DNA of 64,000 nucleotides, taken from assembly GCF_036345255.1 (NCBI RefSeq), contig NZ_CP107783.1, positions 8,735,001 to 8,799,000 of the forward strand, read 5' to 3'. Positions within the stretch are counted from its first letter, which is position 1. Each line of letters opens with the position of its first letter. Of this stretch, positions 35,126 to 43,856 are shown piece after piece. Under the pieces are notes generated by a model, which did not search any database, was not told where the DNA came from, and worked only from the letters and a program-made list of their open reading frames with translations. The DNA comes from Streptomyces sp. NBC_00569 (lineage in GTDB: Bacteria > Actinomycetota > Actinomycetes > Streptomycetales > Streptomycetaceae). A program made the position numbers and the translations under genes.

Positions 35126-37552
35126 ATGAACGGATCGGAGGCTGCCGCGGTGGAGAACACGGCGTTCCTGGGGGAGCGGGCGCTGGGCCTGGCTGCCGCG
35201 GACAGCCGTGGACTGTTGACGATGTGGGACGGCGCGGCGCCGGACATCCTCGGCTACAGGGCGGACGAACTGATCGGCCGCCCTGTCACCGAACTGATCG
35301 AGCTCAAGAGGGACCTCGCGGCAGTGGCCGCCGAACTGCGCGACTGCCCGGGGGGCGGGAGCCTGCGCTACGCCTTCACCGTGCGGCACCGCGACGGCCA
35401 CCGTGCGGAGATCATGGCGCGGGTCTGGCCGATTGCCGCCGAGGGCGGCAGGAACTGGCTCGCGATCTTCACCGCGGGGTCCGAGCTGCGCCGCTGGGAC
35501 ACCGACCGCGCCACGGTGGACGGGCTGTTCTCCCAGGCACCCATCGGCCTCGCGGTCTTCGACCCCCACTTGTGCTTCATCCGGATCAACGACGCTCTGC
35601 AGAAGATCCACGGCATTCCGCGGGAAGAGGCGCTCGGGCGCCGGATCACCGCCCTCTTCCCCGGCCCGGAGGCCGAGCAGATGGAGGAGCGTATTCGCCA
35701 GGTGCTGGAGACCGGCGAACCGGTCACCAAGGAGCACCGCGCCCCGACCCCCACTCTCCAGGGGTGGAACCGGGACTGGAGCATCACCTCCTTCCGCCTG
35801 TGCGACCCGGCCGGCAAGGTCCTGGGCGTGGCCTCCGCCGTCGTCGAGGTCACCGAACGCAACCGGGCCAGGGACCGGCTCGTGCTGCTGAACGACGCCA
35901 GCGAGCGGATCGGCACCACCCTCGACGTCACCCGCACCGCCGCCGAACTCACCGAGGTGGCCGTCCCCCGGCTGGCCGACTTCATCGCCGTGGATCTGCT
36001 GGAGGGCATCGCGCTCGGGGAGGAGTCCGTGCCCGGACCGGTCGGCGGCGACGCAGTGCTGCGCCGCGCCGCCATCCGCTCGGTCCACGAGGACGCCCCG
36101 GAGGCCAGCTACGCGCCCGGTGCCCTGATCACCTTCCACGCGGCCACTCCTCAGGCGCAGGCCATGGCCACAGGTGAGGCCGTCCTGCTGCCGACACTCG
36201 AGGGAACCGCGGACTGGCTGACCCACGACCTGCACCGGGCCGGGAAGATGACCGAAGCCGGGGTGCACTCCGTGATGGTGGTCCCGCTGTGCGCCCGGGA
36301 CGTCACCCTCGGCGTCGCGCATTTCTATCGGTGGCGCCGGCCCGACCCTTTCGAGGCCGACGACCTGGCTGCCGCGGGTGAGGTGGTGGCCCGCGCCGCG
36401 GTCTGCGTGGACAACGCCCGCCGCTTCACCCACGAGCGGCATGCCGCGCTCACCCTCCAGCAGAGCCTGCTCCACGTCACCCAGGCCGAACTCAGCGCGG
36501 TCACCACCGCCCACCGCTACGTGCCTGCCGGCGGCCCGGCGGGAGTCGGCGGCGACTGGTTCGACATCATTCCGCTCTCCGGGGCGCGGGTCGGCCTGAT
36601 CGTCGGCGACGTCCCGGGGCGCGGCGTCCACGCCGTGGCCGAGGCGGGTCGGCTGCGCACCGCGGTCCGCGCTCTGGCACAGCAGGATCCCGCCCCTGAC
36701 GAACTGCTCGCCCAGCTCGACGGCATCGTCAGCCAGAGCGCCGCTCCTGAGCAGACCCTCGGGTCACCTACCGCCGGCATCGGCGGCAGCTGTCTGTACG
36801 CCGTCTACGACCCCGTCTCGCGCCACTGCACACTGGCCTCCGCAGGCCACTTCCCCCCGGTGCAGGTCCGCCCGGACGGCGCCGGCCAGTTCCTCGACGT
36901 GTCCTGCGGCCCACCGCTCGGCCTCGGCGGGATGCCCTTCGCGACCACCGAGGTCGAGCTCCCCGAAGGCAGCGTCCTCGCTCTCTACACCAACGGCCTT
37001 CTCTCCGGAGAGAGTGGCCGTGGCGACATCGACGCCGCGCTGCGCCGACTGCGCAGGACCCTCGCCCGCCCCGATGGGCGACTCGACAGCATCTGCGATG
37101 CCGTCCTCGACGCCCTGGTGCCCCACCGCACTCCCGCCGACGACGCCGTACTGCTCCTTGCTCGCACACACGCCCTCGGACCCGACCGGGTCGCCACCTG
37201 GGACCTCCCCCTCGACCCCGCCGTCGTCTCCCAGGCCCGCGCCCTGACCACCAGCCAACTGACCGCCTGGAACATGGAGGATCTCGCCTTCACCACCGAA
37301 CTGATCGTCAGCGAACTCGTCACCAACGCGATCCGTTACGGGCGTGCCCCCATCCAGCTGCGCCTCATCCGCACCACCACGCTCATCTGCGAGGTCGCCG
37401 ACGGCAGCAGCACCTCACCCCATATGCGCCAGGCCTCGGACACGGACGAGAGCGGTCGCGGTCTGTTCATGATCGCCCAGATGGCGGACCGCTGGGGCAC
37501 CCGCTACTCCCCGAGCGGCAAGACCGTCTGGGCCGAGTGGTCGGGCCTGTGA
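35126..37552 (+). CDS. PAS-GAF-SpoIIE serine phosphatase with C-terminal anti-sigma-type kinase domain
   Basis: 808 residues. Two PAS-like domains (about 10-130 and 140-285: IGLAVFDPHLCFIRINDALQ) are followed by a GAF domain (about 290-445). The PP2C/SpoIIE phosphatase (about 450-670) has GVGGDWFDIIPLSGARVGLI and VGDVPGRGVHAVAEAGRLRT with metal-binding aspartates. A HATPase_c domain (about 680-808: ELIVSELVTNAIRYGRAPIQ) completes it. This is the common Streptomyces RsbU-like architecture, which dephosphorylates an anti-anti-sigma factor and can bind or phosphorylate it. No partner gene is near. The start at 35126 is chosen for the adjacent GGAG. Confidence 0.92.
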   Translation: MNGSEAAAVENTAFLGERALGLAAADSRGLLTMWDGAAPDILGYRADELIGRPVTELIELKRDLAAVAAELRDCPGGGSLRYAFTVRHRDGHRAEIMARVWPIAAEGGRNWLAIFTAGSELRRWDTDRATVDGLFSQAPIGLAVFDPHLCFIRINDALQKIHGIPREEALGRRITALFPGPEAEQMEERIRQVLETGEPVTKEHRAPTPTLQGWNRDWSITSFRLCDPAGKVLGVASAVVEVTERNRARDRLVLLNDASERIGTTLDVTRTAAELTEVAVPRLADFIAVDLLEGIALGEESVPGPVGGDAVLRRAAIRSVHEDAPEASYAPGALITFHAATPQAQAMATGEAVLLPTLEGTADWLTHDLHRAGKMTEAGVHSVMVVPLCARDVTLGVAHFYRWRRPDPFEADDLAAAGEVVARAAVCVDNARRFTHERHAALTLQQSLLHVTQAELSAVTTAHRYVPAGGPAGVGGDWFDIIPLSGARVGLIVGDVPGRGVHAVAEAGRLRTAVRALAQQDPAPDELLAQLDGIVSQSAAPEQTLGSPTAGIGGSCLYAVYDPVSRHCTLASAGHFPPVQVRPDGAGQFLDVSCGPPLGLGGMPFATTEVELPEGSVLALYTNGLLSGESGRGDIDAALRRLRRTLARPDGRLDSICDAVLDALVPHRTPADDAVLLLARTHALGPDRVATWDLPLDPAVVSQARALTTSQLTAWNMEDLAFTTELIVSELVTNAIRYGRAPIQLRLIRTTTLICEVADGSSTSPHMRQASDTDESGRGLFMIAQMADRWGTRYSPSGKTVWAEWSGL

Positions 37553-37774
37553 GCCGGCGGGGCGCAGGCTGCTGCCGAGGCGCGAGGTGAGCAGTCAGCC
37601 TCTGGTTGTTCAGCTCGGTTCGGAGGGTCGGCGGTGCCTTGATGCGCCGCGCAACGACGCCCGCCGGCAGCCTCGGCAGCGCGTACGGCGACGAGGACAA
37701 GGCGGTGTCGTAGTAGATGTGGCGCAGGAGATCGAGGCCGTCATTTCGGCTGGCGGATCGACCACCCTGATTCT

Positions 37775-38104
37775 CTACAAGGTCCGACCTTCTCCAGGAC
37801 CTGCTGCGGCGCTGGACCGGTCACCTGCACCACCAGAAGGGGCGAGTTCCTCGGCGCGCTCGGTCGGCACGCTGAGGGGGCCTTCGGTGGTGCCGTAGTC
37901 GCCGACGCCCATGGCCTCGTAGCCGATGCAGAACGGCGGCATCAGGTCGTAGAAGAAGCCGTTGTAGTGGTCGGGTGCGAAGGAGACGACCAGGGTGGGG
38001 TCGTACTTCTTGACGAAGGTCCGTGCGGAGGAGAAGGCGCCCTGGACGGCGTCGACCATTTCGGCGGGCGGGTCGGCGAACTCCAGCAGCGGGCTGTGCG
38101 ACAT
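37775..38104 (-). pseudogene. Extradiol dioxygenase MhpB-like, N-terminal fragment
   Basis: MSHSPLLEFADPPAEMVDAV, then SFAPDHYNGFFYDLMPPFCI, then GDYGTTEGPLSVP is the start of class III 2,3-dihydroxyphenylpropionate dioxygenase, including the HY residues near the iron site. Homology ends near 37850. About 200 residues are missing. 37553-37774 upstream holds nothing firm. Confidence 0.82.
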
Positions 38105-38285
38105 GGTGACCAGGGCACGGTCATGACAGGACTCCGTGCGTGGTGAGGCGAGGGACAGGCACGGCGATCGGCGGTTCCATGGCAGCGGACGGGGCACCCG
38201 CACACCGCCCGGCAGACGCGCACGCGCAAGCGCGTCGACCGTTCGCGCCTGCTGGGCCGTCACTAGGTGGCGGACTTGCCCCGGG

Positions 38286-38490
38286 CTCCTTCAGGTCCAC
38301 CAGAACGGCCACGAACTCGGCTTCGACATGGCCCTGTCCGTCGGCCGGCATGCCAACGATAAAGAGCTGTCCTCCTATGTCCGTACGCCCTCGGGCTCCG
38401 AGTGGCAGGTCGGCTGGAACCCCGTAGTTGTCGACGAGACGATCTGGGCGCCCGCCACGCACCAGGGCACCGGCATCGGGAGCCACCTCC
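38286..38490 (+). pseudogene. VOC-family extradiol dioxygenase, C-terminal fragment
   Basis: HELGFDMALSVGRHANDKEL then SSYVRTPSGSEWQVGWNPVV is the end of a biphenyl-2,3-diol 1,2-dioxygenase-like protein. The third iron ligand would be the Glu near SGSEW. Only about 68 codons remain. With the MhpB piece it marks a lost aromatic-degradation cluster. Confidence 0.78.
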
Positions 38491-38514
38491 CGTGGGCCAG
38501 ACGACCGACAAGCC

Positions 38515-39030
38515 GACCCACGGGGTCGGCGGCGACGGCCTTCAGGGCGCGGGCGAGAAGGGTGCGGTCCACGAGCACGTACCCGGTGACGTCGAGCGGG
38601 TTCTGCACGGTGGCGAACTCCGGCACGCTCTCCTCGAGTTGTGCGGTGGTGGCGGGTGCGAACGCCGGTATCTCCAGGCCCTCCTGCTCGGCGCGGTCGG
38701 CGATGATCTCGCAGGCGCCGCCGGACGGGGTGACCACGCCGATCCGCGGCCCCGGCAGAGGGCCGGTCCTGGCCAGCAGACCGGCGGTGAGGATGAGTTC
38801 TTCCAAGGAGTGCACGCGGATGATGCCGAGCCGTCGGAACGCGGCGTCGACGACGTGGTCGTCCCCGACGAGGGCGCCGGTGTGGGCCTGCGCCGTACGG
38901 GAGGCGAGCTTGCTGGCGCCGATCTTCAGCGCGACGATCGGTTTTCCGGCCGCAGCCGCACGGCGGGCGACCCGGGCGAACTCCGCCGGGTGGCGCACCG
39001 TTTCGAGCTCCATGAGCCGTGTTGCCTGCG
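38515..39030 (-). pseudogene. NDP-forming acyl-CoA synthetase, middle fragment
   Basis: AEFARVARRAAAAGKPIVAL, RTAQAHTGALVGDDHVVDAA and GVVTPSGGACEIIADRAEQE are the ligase-CoA domain of feruloyl/acetyl-CoA synthetase-like proteins. Both ends join unrelated DNA. It comes from a different gene than the ligase at 29375, as the overlapping parts differ. Confidence 0.78.
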
Positions 39031-39475
39031 CACTCGACTGCTCGGCGCGCTCGGTCAGGAGCTCGCTGCGGGTGCGCAGTGCCGTCGCGGCGTCGCCCTC
39101 GGCCTGGTCCGCCTCGGCGCGCTGCACGGCAGCCGTTCCGTAGTCGTCAAACGCAGCCTCGTACAGGGCGTGAGCCTGCTCGCGCAGGGCCTCACCGTGC
39201 GCGGAAAGGGGGACGGCCGGGCCCGGCATGTCCTTCCCGCCGTACAGGCCAGCAACCACGTCGCCCGTGGCGCCCTCGGGCACCAACAGTCGGTGATGCC
39301 GCTCGATGCCCGCGCGTAGTGCCGCCTGCATTTCGCTCCGAGCCTGCCCCTCCTGCCAGGCCCCGACGTGGTCCCACACTCCGGCGATTTCCGCCGCGCT
39401 GGCGGTATCCCACCACTCCTCGTCGAGACTCTCCGACAGGCGGGCGCCGGCGTAGACGTGGTCGGGGGTGCCCCG
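39031..39475 (-). pseudogene. Helical protein fragment, family unknown
   Basis: An open stretch reads AAEIAGVWDHVGAWQEGQAR, ALREQAHALYEAAFDDYGTA and AALRTRSELLTERAEQ: Ala/Glu-rich helices with no motif I recognise. It is fused in frame between a transposase piece and the acyl-CoA synthetase fragment, so it has neither natural end. Confidence 0.5.
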
Positions 39476-39867
39476 GTCCACGGGGCTCGGACCTGTGTGT
39501 TCGCCCCCTTTTTTGCCCGCACGTGCGCGGAGTCCAGCACGACACGGGAGACATCGACGAGGCCGGCATCGTCCAGCCGGTGCACAACCGCCTCATGCAG
39601 ACGCCCCCACACACCAGCTCTCGACCAGATCATGAACCGCCGGTGCACCGTCGACTTCGACACCCCAAAACAGGGCGGCAATGCCCGCCAGGCGCAACCG
39701 CTGACCAGGACGTAGATGATCGCGGCGAACAGCGTCTCATCAGGCGTGTTCTGCTTTCCGCCACCCTGTGGCCGCACCCGATCCGCCGGAATCAACGGCC
39801 TGGCGATCTCGCACAGCCCGTCCGGAACAATCCAACTCCACGTCCCCTGCACCATGTTGAGGAGCAC
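39476..39867 (-). mobile_element. IS5-family transposase, N-terminal part
   Basis: From the start at 39867 the minus strand reads CEIARPLIPADRVRPQGGGK, TLFAAIIYVLVSGCAWRALP and LDDAGLVDVSRVVLDSAHVR with the first catalytic Asp, then AKKG. A frameshift in a C-run near 39510 interrupts GEHTGPSPVDRGTP, and the rest of the gene is missing. Inactive. Confidence 0.85.
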
Positions 39868-39896
39868 TACCCAGCCTCACCATGTAGGACACCGTC

Positions 39897-40085
39897 TAAG
39901 AAGTCATCTCATTTGGTGGGGTCGCTAGGCTGTCGGCCATGGTGGGGATCGTTGAGCGCCTGGTGCCGGATGAGTTGTGGGGATTGTTTCAGCGGGTGGT
40001 GCCGGAGCCGCCTTCGCGCCCTCAGGGCGGTGGTCGGCGCCAGCATGGTGACCGTGAGGTGCTGGCCGCAATCGTGTTCGTCGCC
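39897..40085 (+). mobile_element. Second IS5-family element, left end and transposase N-terminus
   Basis: AAGAAGTCATCTCATTTGG at 39897 looks like the element's outer end. From 39939 VERLVPDELWGLFQRVVPEP then GGGRRQHGDREVLAAIVFVA is the N-terminus of another IS5-type transposase, breaking off by 40085. It lies head to head with the previous element. 40086-40345 has no gene I can support. Confidence 0.75.
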
Positions 40086-40345
40086 GCGGTCGGCCGCGTA
40101 CTCGCACGTGAGAATCCCGGCGACGTCGGCGATCACCCCCGGGATACTGGTCGCCCATGGATGAGGTCAATCGTGCAACTTCCGGATGGCGGCCCCCGCC
40201 GCGGCCGGCGCGTAGGAGTCCAGCTTTCCAGAGGGGGTGGGGGTGGCCTGGACAGCATGGCTGGCTAGGCTGCCGCTCCTGAATGTTTGCCACAGCGGCG
40301 GCGTGCGGCAGTGCCGGGCGCGCCAAGACGGGGGACGGAAGACGC

Positions 40346-41119
40346 ATGGCAGATCGCCAGACGGCCCAGTTGTTCGACCACATGCGCAGGGGCATGCCGT
40401 TCGAGTTCACGACCAAGATGTCGATGATGAAGCGGCTCGCGACGCTGGTGTCCACCGCCGAGCTCTTCGGTTATAGGTACGCCGGAGCCCGGCAGGAGAT
40501 CTTCTCCATCAAACTGCTCTTCACTCCCGACCCGAGCCCGCAGGCGCAGGCACGCGCTGCGCAGTACTGGCCGTACGCACCGCAGGTACCCGGCTTCCCG
40601 CCGCAGACGCTGGAACTCAACAAGAAGCGCGTTCTGTTCGACCTGAGCGGCAAGGCCGCGCTGCTGAAGCGGCTGCCGGTCGTGGGGGTGGTCCTCTTCC
40701 TGGCGTTGCTGCGCTCGCTCAGCTTCCTGGGCGACTCCATAGGTCTCGCCCTCGGCTACCTGTGCGGCATGGTCGTCCTGGTCGGCGTCGGCATCTGGGT
40801 CAACTTCCTGCGCCACAAGAAGGCCGGCGCATATCTCCAGACAGCGGGCTTCGTGCGCCACGAGCCGTCCCCCGGCCAGGTCTTCTACCTGCCGCCGGGC
40901 TCCCAGCAGCAGTACGGGCAGCCGCAGCCTGCACAGTACGGCCAGCCGCCGCAGCAGTACGGGCAGCCGGCACCGGGATACGGGCAGCAGGCACCCGGGT
41001 ACGGCGGCCAGGCCCAGGCCCAGCCGCAGCAGCCCCTGTACGGCGCACCGCAGCACCAGCAACAGCCCCCGCAGTACGGGCAACAGCAACCGCCGCAGTA
41101 CGGCCAGCCGCCGCAGTAA
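40346..41119 (+). CDS. Membrane protein with Gln/Tyr/Gly/Pro-rich tail
   Basis: 257 residues from the ATG at 40346. About residues 1-105 are a soluble N-terminal part (FDHMRRGMPFEFTTKMSMMK). Two hydrophobic helices follow (VVGVVLFLALLRSLSFLG and ALGYLCGMVVLVGVGIWV). The last 75 residues are a low-complexity tail of QYGQP-like repeats. Such tails occur in actinobacterial envelope proteins and may be disordered and prone to assemble. No enzyme motif is visible. It is intact, unlike nearly all its neighbours. Confidence 0.8.
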   Translation: MADRQTAQLFDHMRRGMPFEFTTKMSMMKRLATLVSTAELFGYRYAGARQEIFSIKLLFTPDPSPQAQARAAQYWPYAPQVPGFPPQTLELNKKRVLFDLSGKAALLKRLPVVGVVLFLALLRSLSFLGDSIGLALGYLCGMVVLVGVGIWVNFLRHKKAGAYLQTAGFVRHEPSPGQVFYLPPGSQQQYGQPQPAQYGQPPQQYGQPAPGYGQQAPGYGGQAQAQPQQPLYGAPQHQQQPPQYGQQQPPQYGQPPQ

Positions 41120-41138
41120 GAGGAGGAGGGGCAGGTGT

Positions 41139-41471
41139 CACGACCACGACGACCCCAACCCGGGGTCGCTCCCGCACGGGACCTACGCCACGCTCATCGG
41201 CGGGCCGTTGGACGGGCTGCTCCTGGACGTCACCGGTTGGATGTCGGAGCAGATCGACAGCGGGGTCACGCTGTCCACCGAGTCTGCGTGGTGCCCCGGG
41301 AGATGGTGGCCCCGCGTTGCGCACGGGACGCGAGGCCACCGAAGGCACGCCGTCCGCGGCGCCCACACCGACCGTATGGCTGCCCGTTCACCCGTGCCCG
41401 CCGGGTTACTCCAGTCGCCGGTCTTCTTGAGCTCAGAACACTGCGGGCAGCACGGCGTTGAAGTGAGTTGA
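41139..41471 (+). pseudogene. Conserved hypothetical protein, remnant
   Basis: The frame through 41139 reads HDDPNPGSLPHGTYATLIGG then PLDGLLLDVTGWMSEQIDSG, which I recall as a small actinobacterial hypothetical protein; after about residue 60 the sequence degenerates. There is no start codon in frame before the homology. 41472-41667 holds nothing firm. Confidence 0.5.
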
Positions 41472-41667
41472 GGTCGGGCTCTGGAGAGCACGCCGCGCGC
41501 CGGCGCGCGTGAGCGGGCCGGCGCGCGGCCGCCTACGAGGAGTCGACCTTGATCGAGCGCAACGAGCAAAGCGGGCCCGCGAAACTGGTGGAAGAGCCCG
41601 GGGACTTGGCGTACCGCGCCCTCCTGGGCCACGCCATGACATGCGGCCGGTGCGCGGCCAGTTGAAA

Positions 41668-41703
41668 GCAGGCCCGTTCCGGAACTGACCGGGACGGGCC
41701 TGC
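41668..41703. terminator. Terminator-like hairpin
   Basis: GCAGGCCCGT and ACGGGCCTGC pair perfectly over 10 bp with a 16-base loop. It lies 20 bp past the stop of the minus-strand reading frame 41723-42085, as its terminator would. Confidence 0.65.
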
Positions 41704-41722
41704 GGGGGAGCCAGGAGGGGAT

Positions 41723-42085
41723 TTACGGTCGATGACCGTTCCAGCGGAACAGGTCCTGTTCCTCGATCACCTGGTCCACAAGAGCGGACATGGCATGCAG
41801 CAGACCGTTCCCATCGCGTGACGGGGTGGCGGTGGGGATGGGAGCGCCACGCTCCAGCACGTCGGAGTCGATGATCTCCGCCCGAATGAAGGTGGAGCCC
41901 TTCCCTTGCTGGCAGTAGGCATCCAGCCAGGCACTCTGAACATCCGTTTTGATGCGTTTTTCCGTCAGAGCGTAGATCTTGCTGGTGATGGCGCTGCTGA
42001 TCTCTTCGACGATCGCGTCCCGCTGCTCGCCGGTCGGAGGTTCCCCCTCCCGGAGGCATGAGTGATGGCCCTGGTCAGCAAGAGG
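41723..42085 (-). pseudogene. 120-codon reading frame without a start codon
   Basis: A minus-strand frame open from 42085 to the TAA at 41723 has no ATG, GTG or TTG in its first 90 codons, yet reads as a real protein: EEISSAITSKIYALTEKRIK, AWLDAYCQQGKGSTFIRAEI and MSALVDQVIEEQDLFRWNGH. A terminator follows. I read it as the C-terminal end of a gene whose front was cut off near 42086. The family is not recognised. Confidence 0.6.
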
Positions 42086-42183
42086 TCAGCATGCGTCGCA
42101 GCAGTGTCTCCGCTTGCTGACCTTGCGCACGTTGCGCAGACGCGGGTGCGTGATCACTGACTTGCACTTGGAAGGTTCGATAC

Positions 42184-42510
42184 GTGGCCCGACAGGTCGC
42201 CCGCGGCATGGGGTCCTTCTTCAAGGGCTGCGACTGTGCCAAACCGACCCGTTGTCCGCACCCGTACACGATTCGGTTCAGGGATGCTCTCGGCAAGCAA
42301 CGCGAGGAAGCCGGCTACGGCACACAGGACGACGCGATCGAGCGTCTCACGCAGACCTGCGTGGAGAAACGGAACATGGCGCCATGCGTGGCTGAGGCTC
42401 GCCGTGAACTCGGACAGAGGGGTGTCTCGGAATACGCGAAGCAGTGGCGACCCCGGCAGCTGAGGATGACGGAGTACTCAACGGGCGAGCATGTGGACAG
42501 CTCCGCGGCT
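42184..42510 (+). pseudogene. Tyrosine integrase N-terminal fragment cut by an IS
   Basis: From GTG 42184 (or ATG 42208) FFKGCDCAKPTRCPHPYTIR, AIERLTQTCVEKRNMAPCVA and YAKQWRPRQLRMTEYSTGEH then VDSS is the DNA-binding and SAM-like N-terminal part of an actinobacterial integrase. At 42514 the IS end begins. The catalytic half is not found on the other side of the IS, so more than a simple insertion occurred. Confidence 0.82.
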
Positions 42511-42513
42511 AAT

Positions 42514-43600
42514 CCTGTCCCGCTCGAAAATACGATTCGGGCTGTGGCCTGCTCGTTTGTTGATCCTGGCGACGCGGCTTCGAGCGTTCTGGGGCGATCC
42601 GCGGATGTCGCTGTCGGTCGTCGCTGCACTGGTCCGGAATCTGATCACGGTGCCCGCTGCCGTTCTGCGCAGCCACGTCTTCGCGGTCACCCCCACCACA
42701 GTGCTTGCCCGGCACCGTCAACTCCTGGCCCGCAAACGGACGTTCACCCGGCACCGCCGCTCAGGAAGACCCTCCACCACGCCCATCGTAAACAGCGCAT
42801 CCTGCGCTTAGCTCGGGAGAACGGCAGAGGGGGCCAGTGGCGGGTACAGGGCGAACTCGCCGGCCTGGGCTACGCGATTGCCCCGTCCACGGTTTGGGAA
42901 ATCCTTCACGCCGCCGGCATCGACCCCGCCCCCACAACGCTCGGGGCCGACCTGGCACCAGTTCCTCACCGCCCAGGCCCACGGCATCATCGCGGCCGAC
43001 TTCCTCCACATCGACACCATCTTCCTCAAGCGCCTCCATGCCCTGGTCTTCATCGAACACGGCACCCGGCGCCTCCACCTCGCCGACGTCACCGCCCACC
43101 CCACCGCCGCGTGGACCGCTCAGCAGGCCAGGAACCTCGCCATGACCCTGGAGTGCCGCATGCACTTGATGCGCTTCCTCATCCGGGACCGGGACAGTAA
43201 ATACATCCGCTCCTTCGACGCCATCTTCGAAGCCGTTGGCGTGGACACCCTGCTCAGCCCACCGCGGGCACCGAGAGCGAACGCGATCTGCGAGAGAGTC
43301 GTAGGCACCCTCCGCCGCGAGATCCTGGACCGCATGCTGATCTACAACGAAGCCCATGCCGTGGCGACGCTGACCGAGTGCATGTGTCACTACAACGGGC
43401 ACCGCCCACGTCAATCCCGCCAGTAGCGGCCCCCGGCAGTGGCTAAACGCCCGCCCCGGCCACCGTCACCGACCTCCAGACTCGCAGGATTCGGCGACAG
43501 TCCGTCCTCGGAGGCCTGATCAACGAGTACCGGCGCGCCGCCTGAACCAACGACTTCAGCACAGGACACAGCACGAATCGTATTTTCGAGCGGCACAGGC
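42514..43600 (+). mobile_element. Integrase-core (IS481/IS3-like) IS with 29-bp inverted repeats
   Basis: CCTGTCCCGCTCGAAAATAC at 42514 and its inverted partner ending at 43600 match over 27 of 29 bp. Inside, the transposase runs 42560-43545 but changes frame at least three times: VAALVRNLITVPAAVLRSHV, then HRKQRILRLARENGRGGQWR, then FLTAQAHGIIAADFLHIDTI with the first catalytic Asp, RFLIRDRDSKYIRSFDAIFE with the second Asp, [20 protein letters not shown] with the Glu, and finally LQTRRIRRQSVLGGLINEYR. It is dead in cis. Partial copies lie at 12102-12473 and 32838-33160. No target duplication is obvious. Confidence 0.87.
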
Positions 43601-43790
43601 GTCGTCGCCTGCCGTAGCTTTCTTCGGTGTTTGATCAGGAAAGTCCGGACGCGCTGAGGGCTGACTGGGTGGTCTCGTCGTCGATCCTGTGGCCGAGGTG
43701 CTCCAGGACGTCTGCTCCTTGGCGCAGTGCGCCCTGCTCGATGGAGCGGCGTACACCCGTGTCGAGCTCGTGCCAGATCAGCGACGGCCC

Positions 43791-43838
43791 CTGACGTGGC
43801 GCTGACGCGTACGGTCGCATCTTGACGCGATCTTGACG
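43791..43838 (-). promoter_or_regulatory. Two tandem CGTCAA boxes (KdpE-like), orphaned
   Basis: On the minus strand CGTCAA-GATCG-CGTCAA (43838-43822) is followed 31 bp on by CGTCAG-CGCCA-CGTCAG (43807-43791). The pair points left, into a 61-codon frame of unknown type (43635-43820) and the IS. The gene it once drove seems to be lost. Confidence 0.6.
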
Positions 43839-43856
43839 TCGACGCCGACGTCGGAT

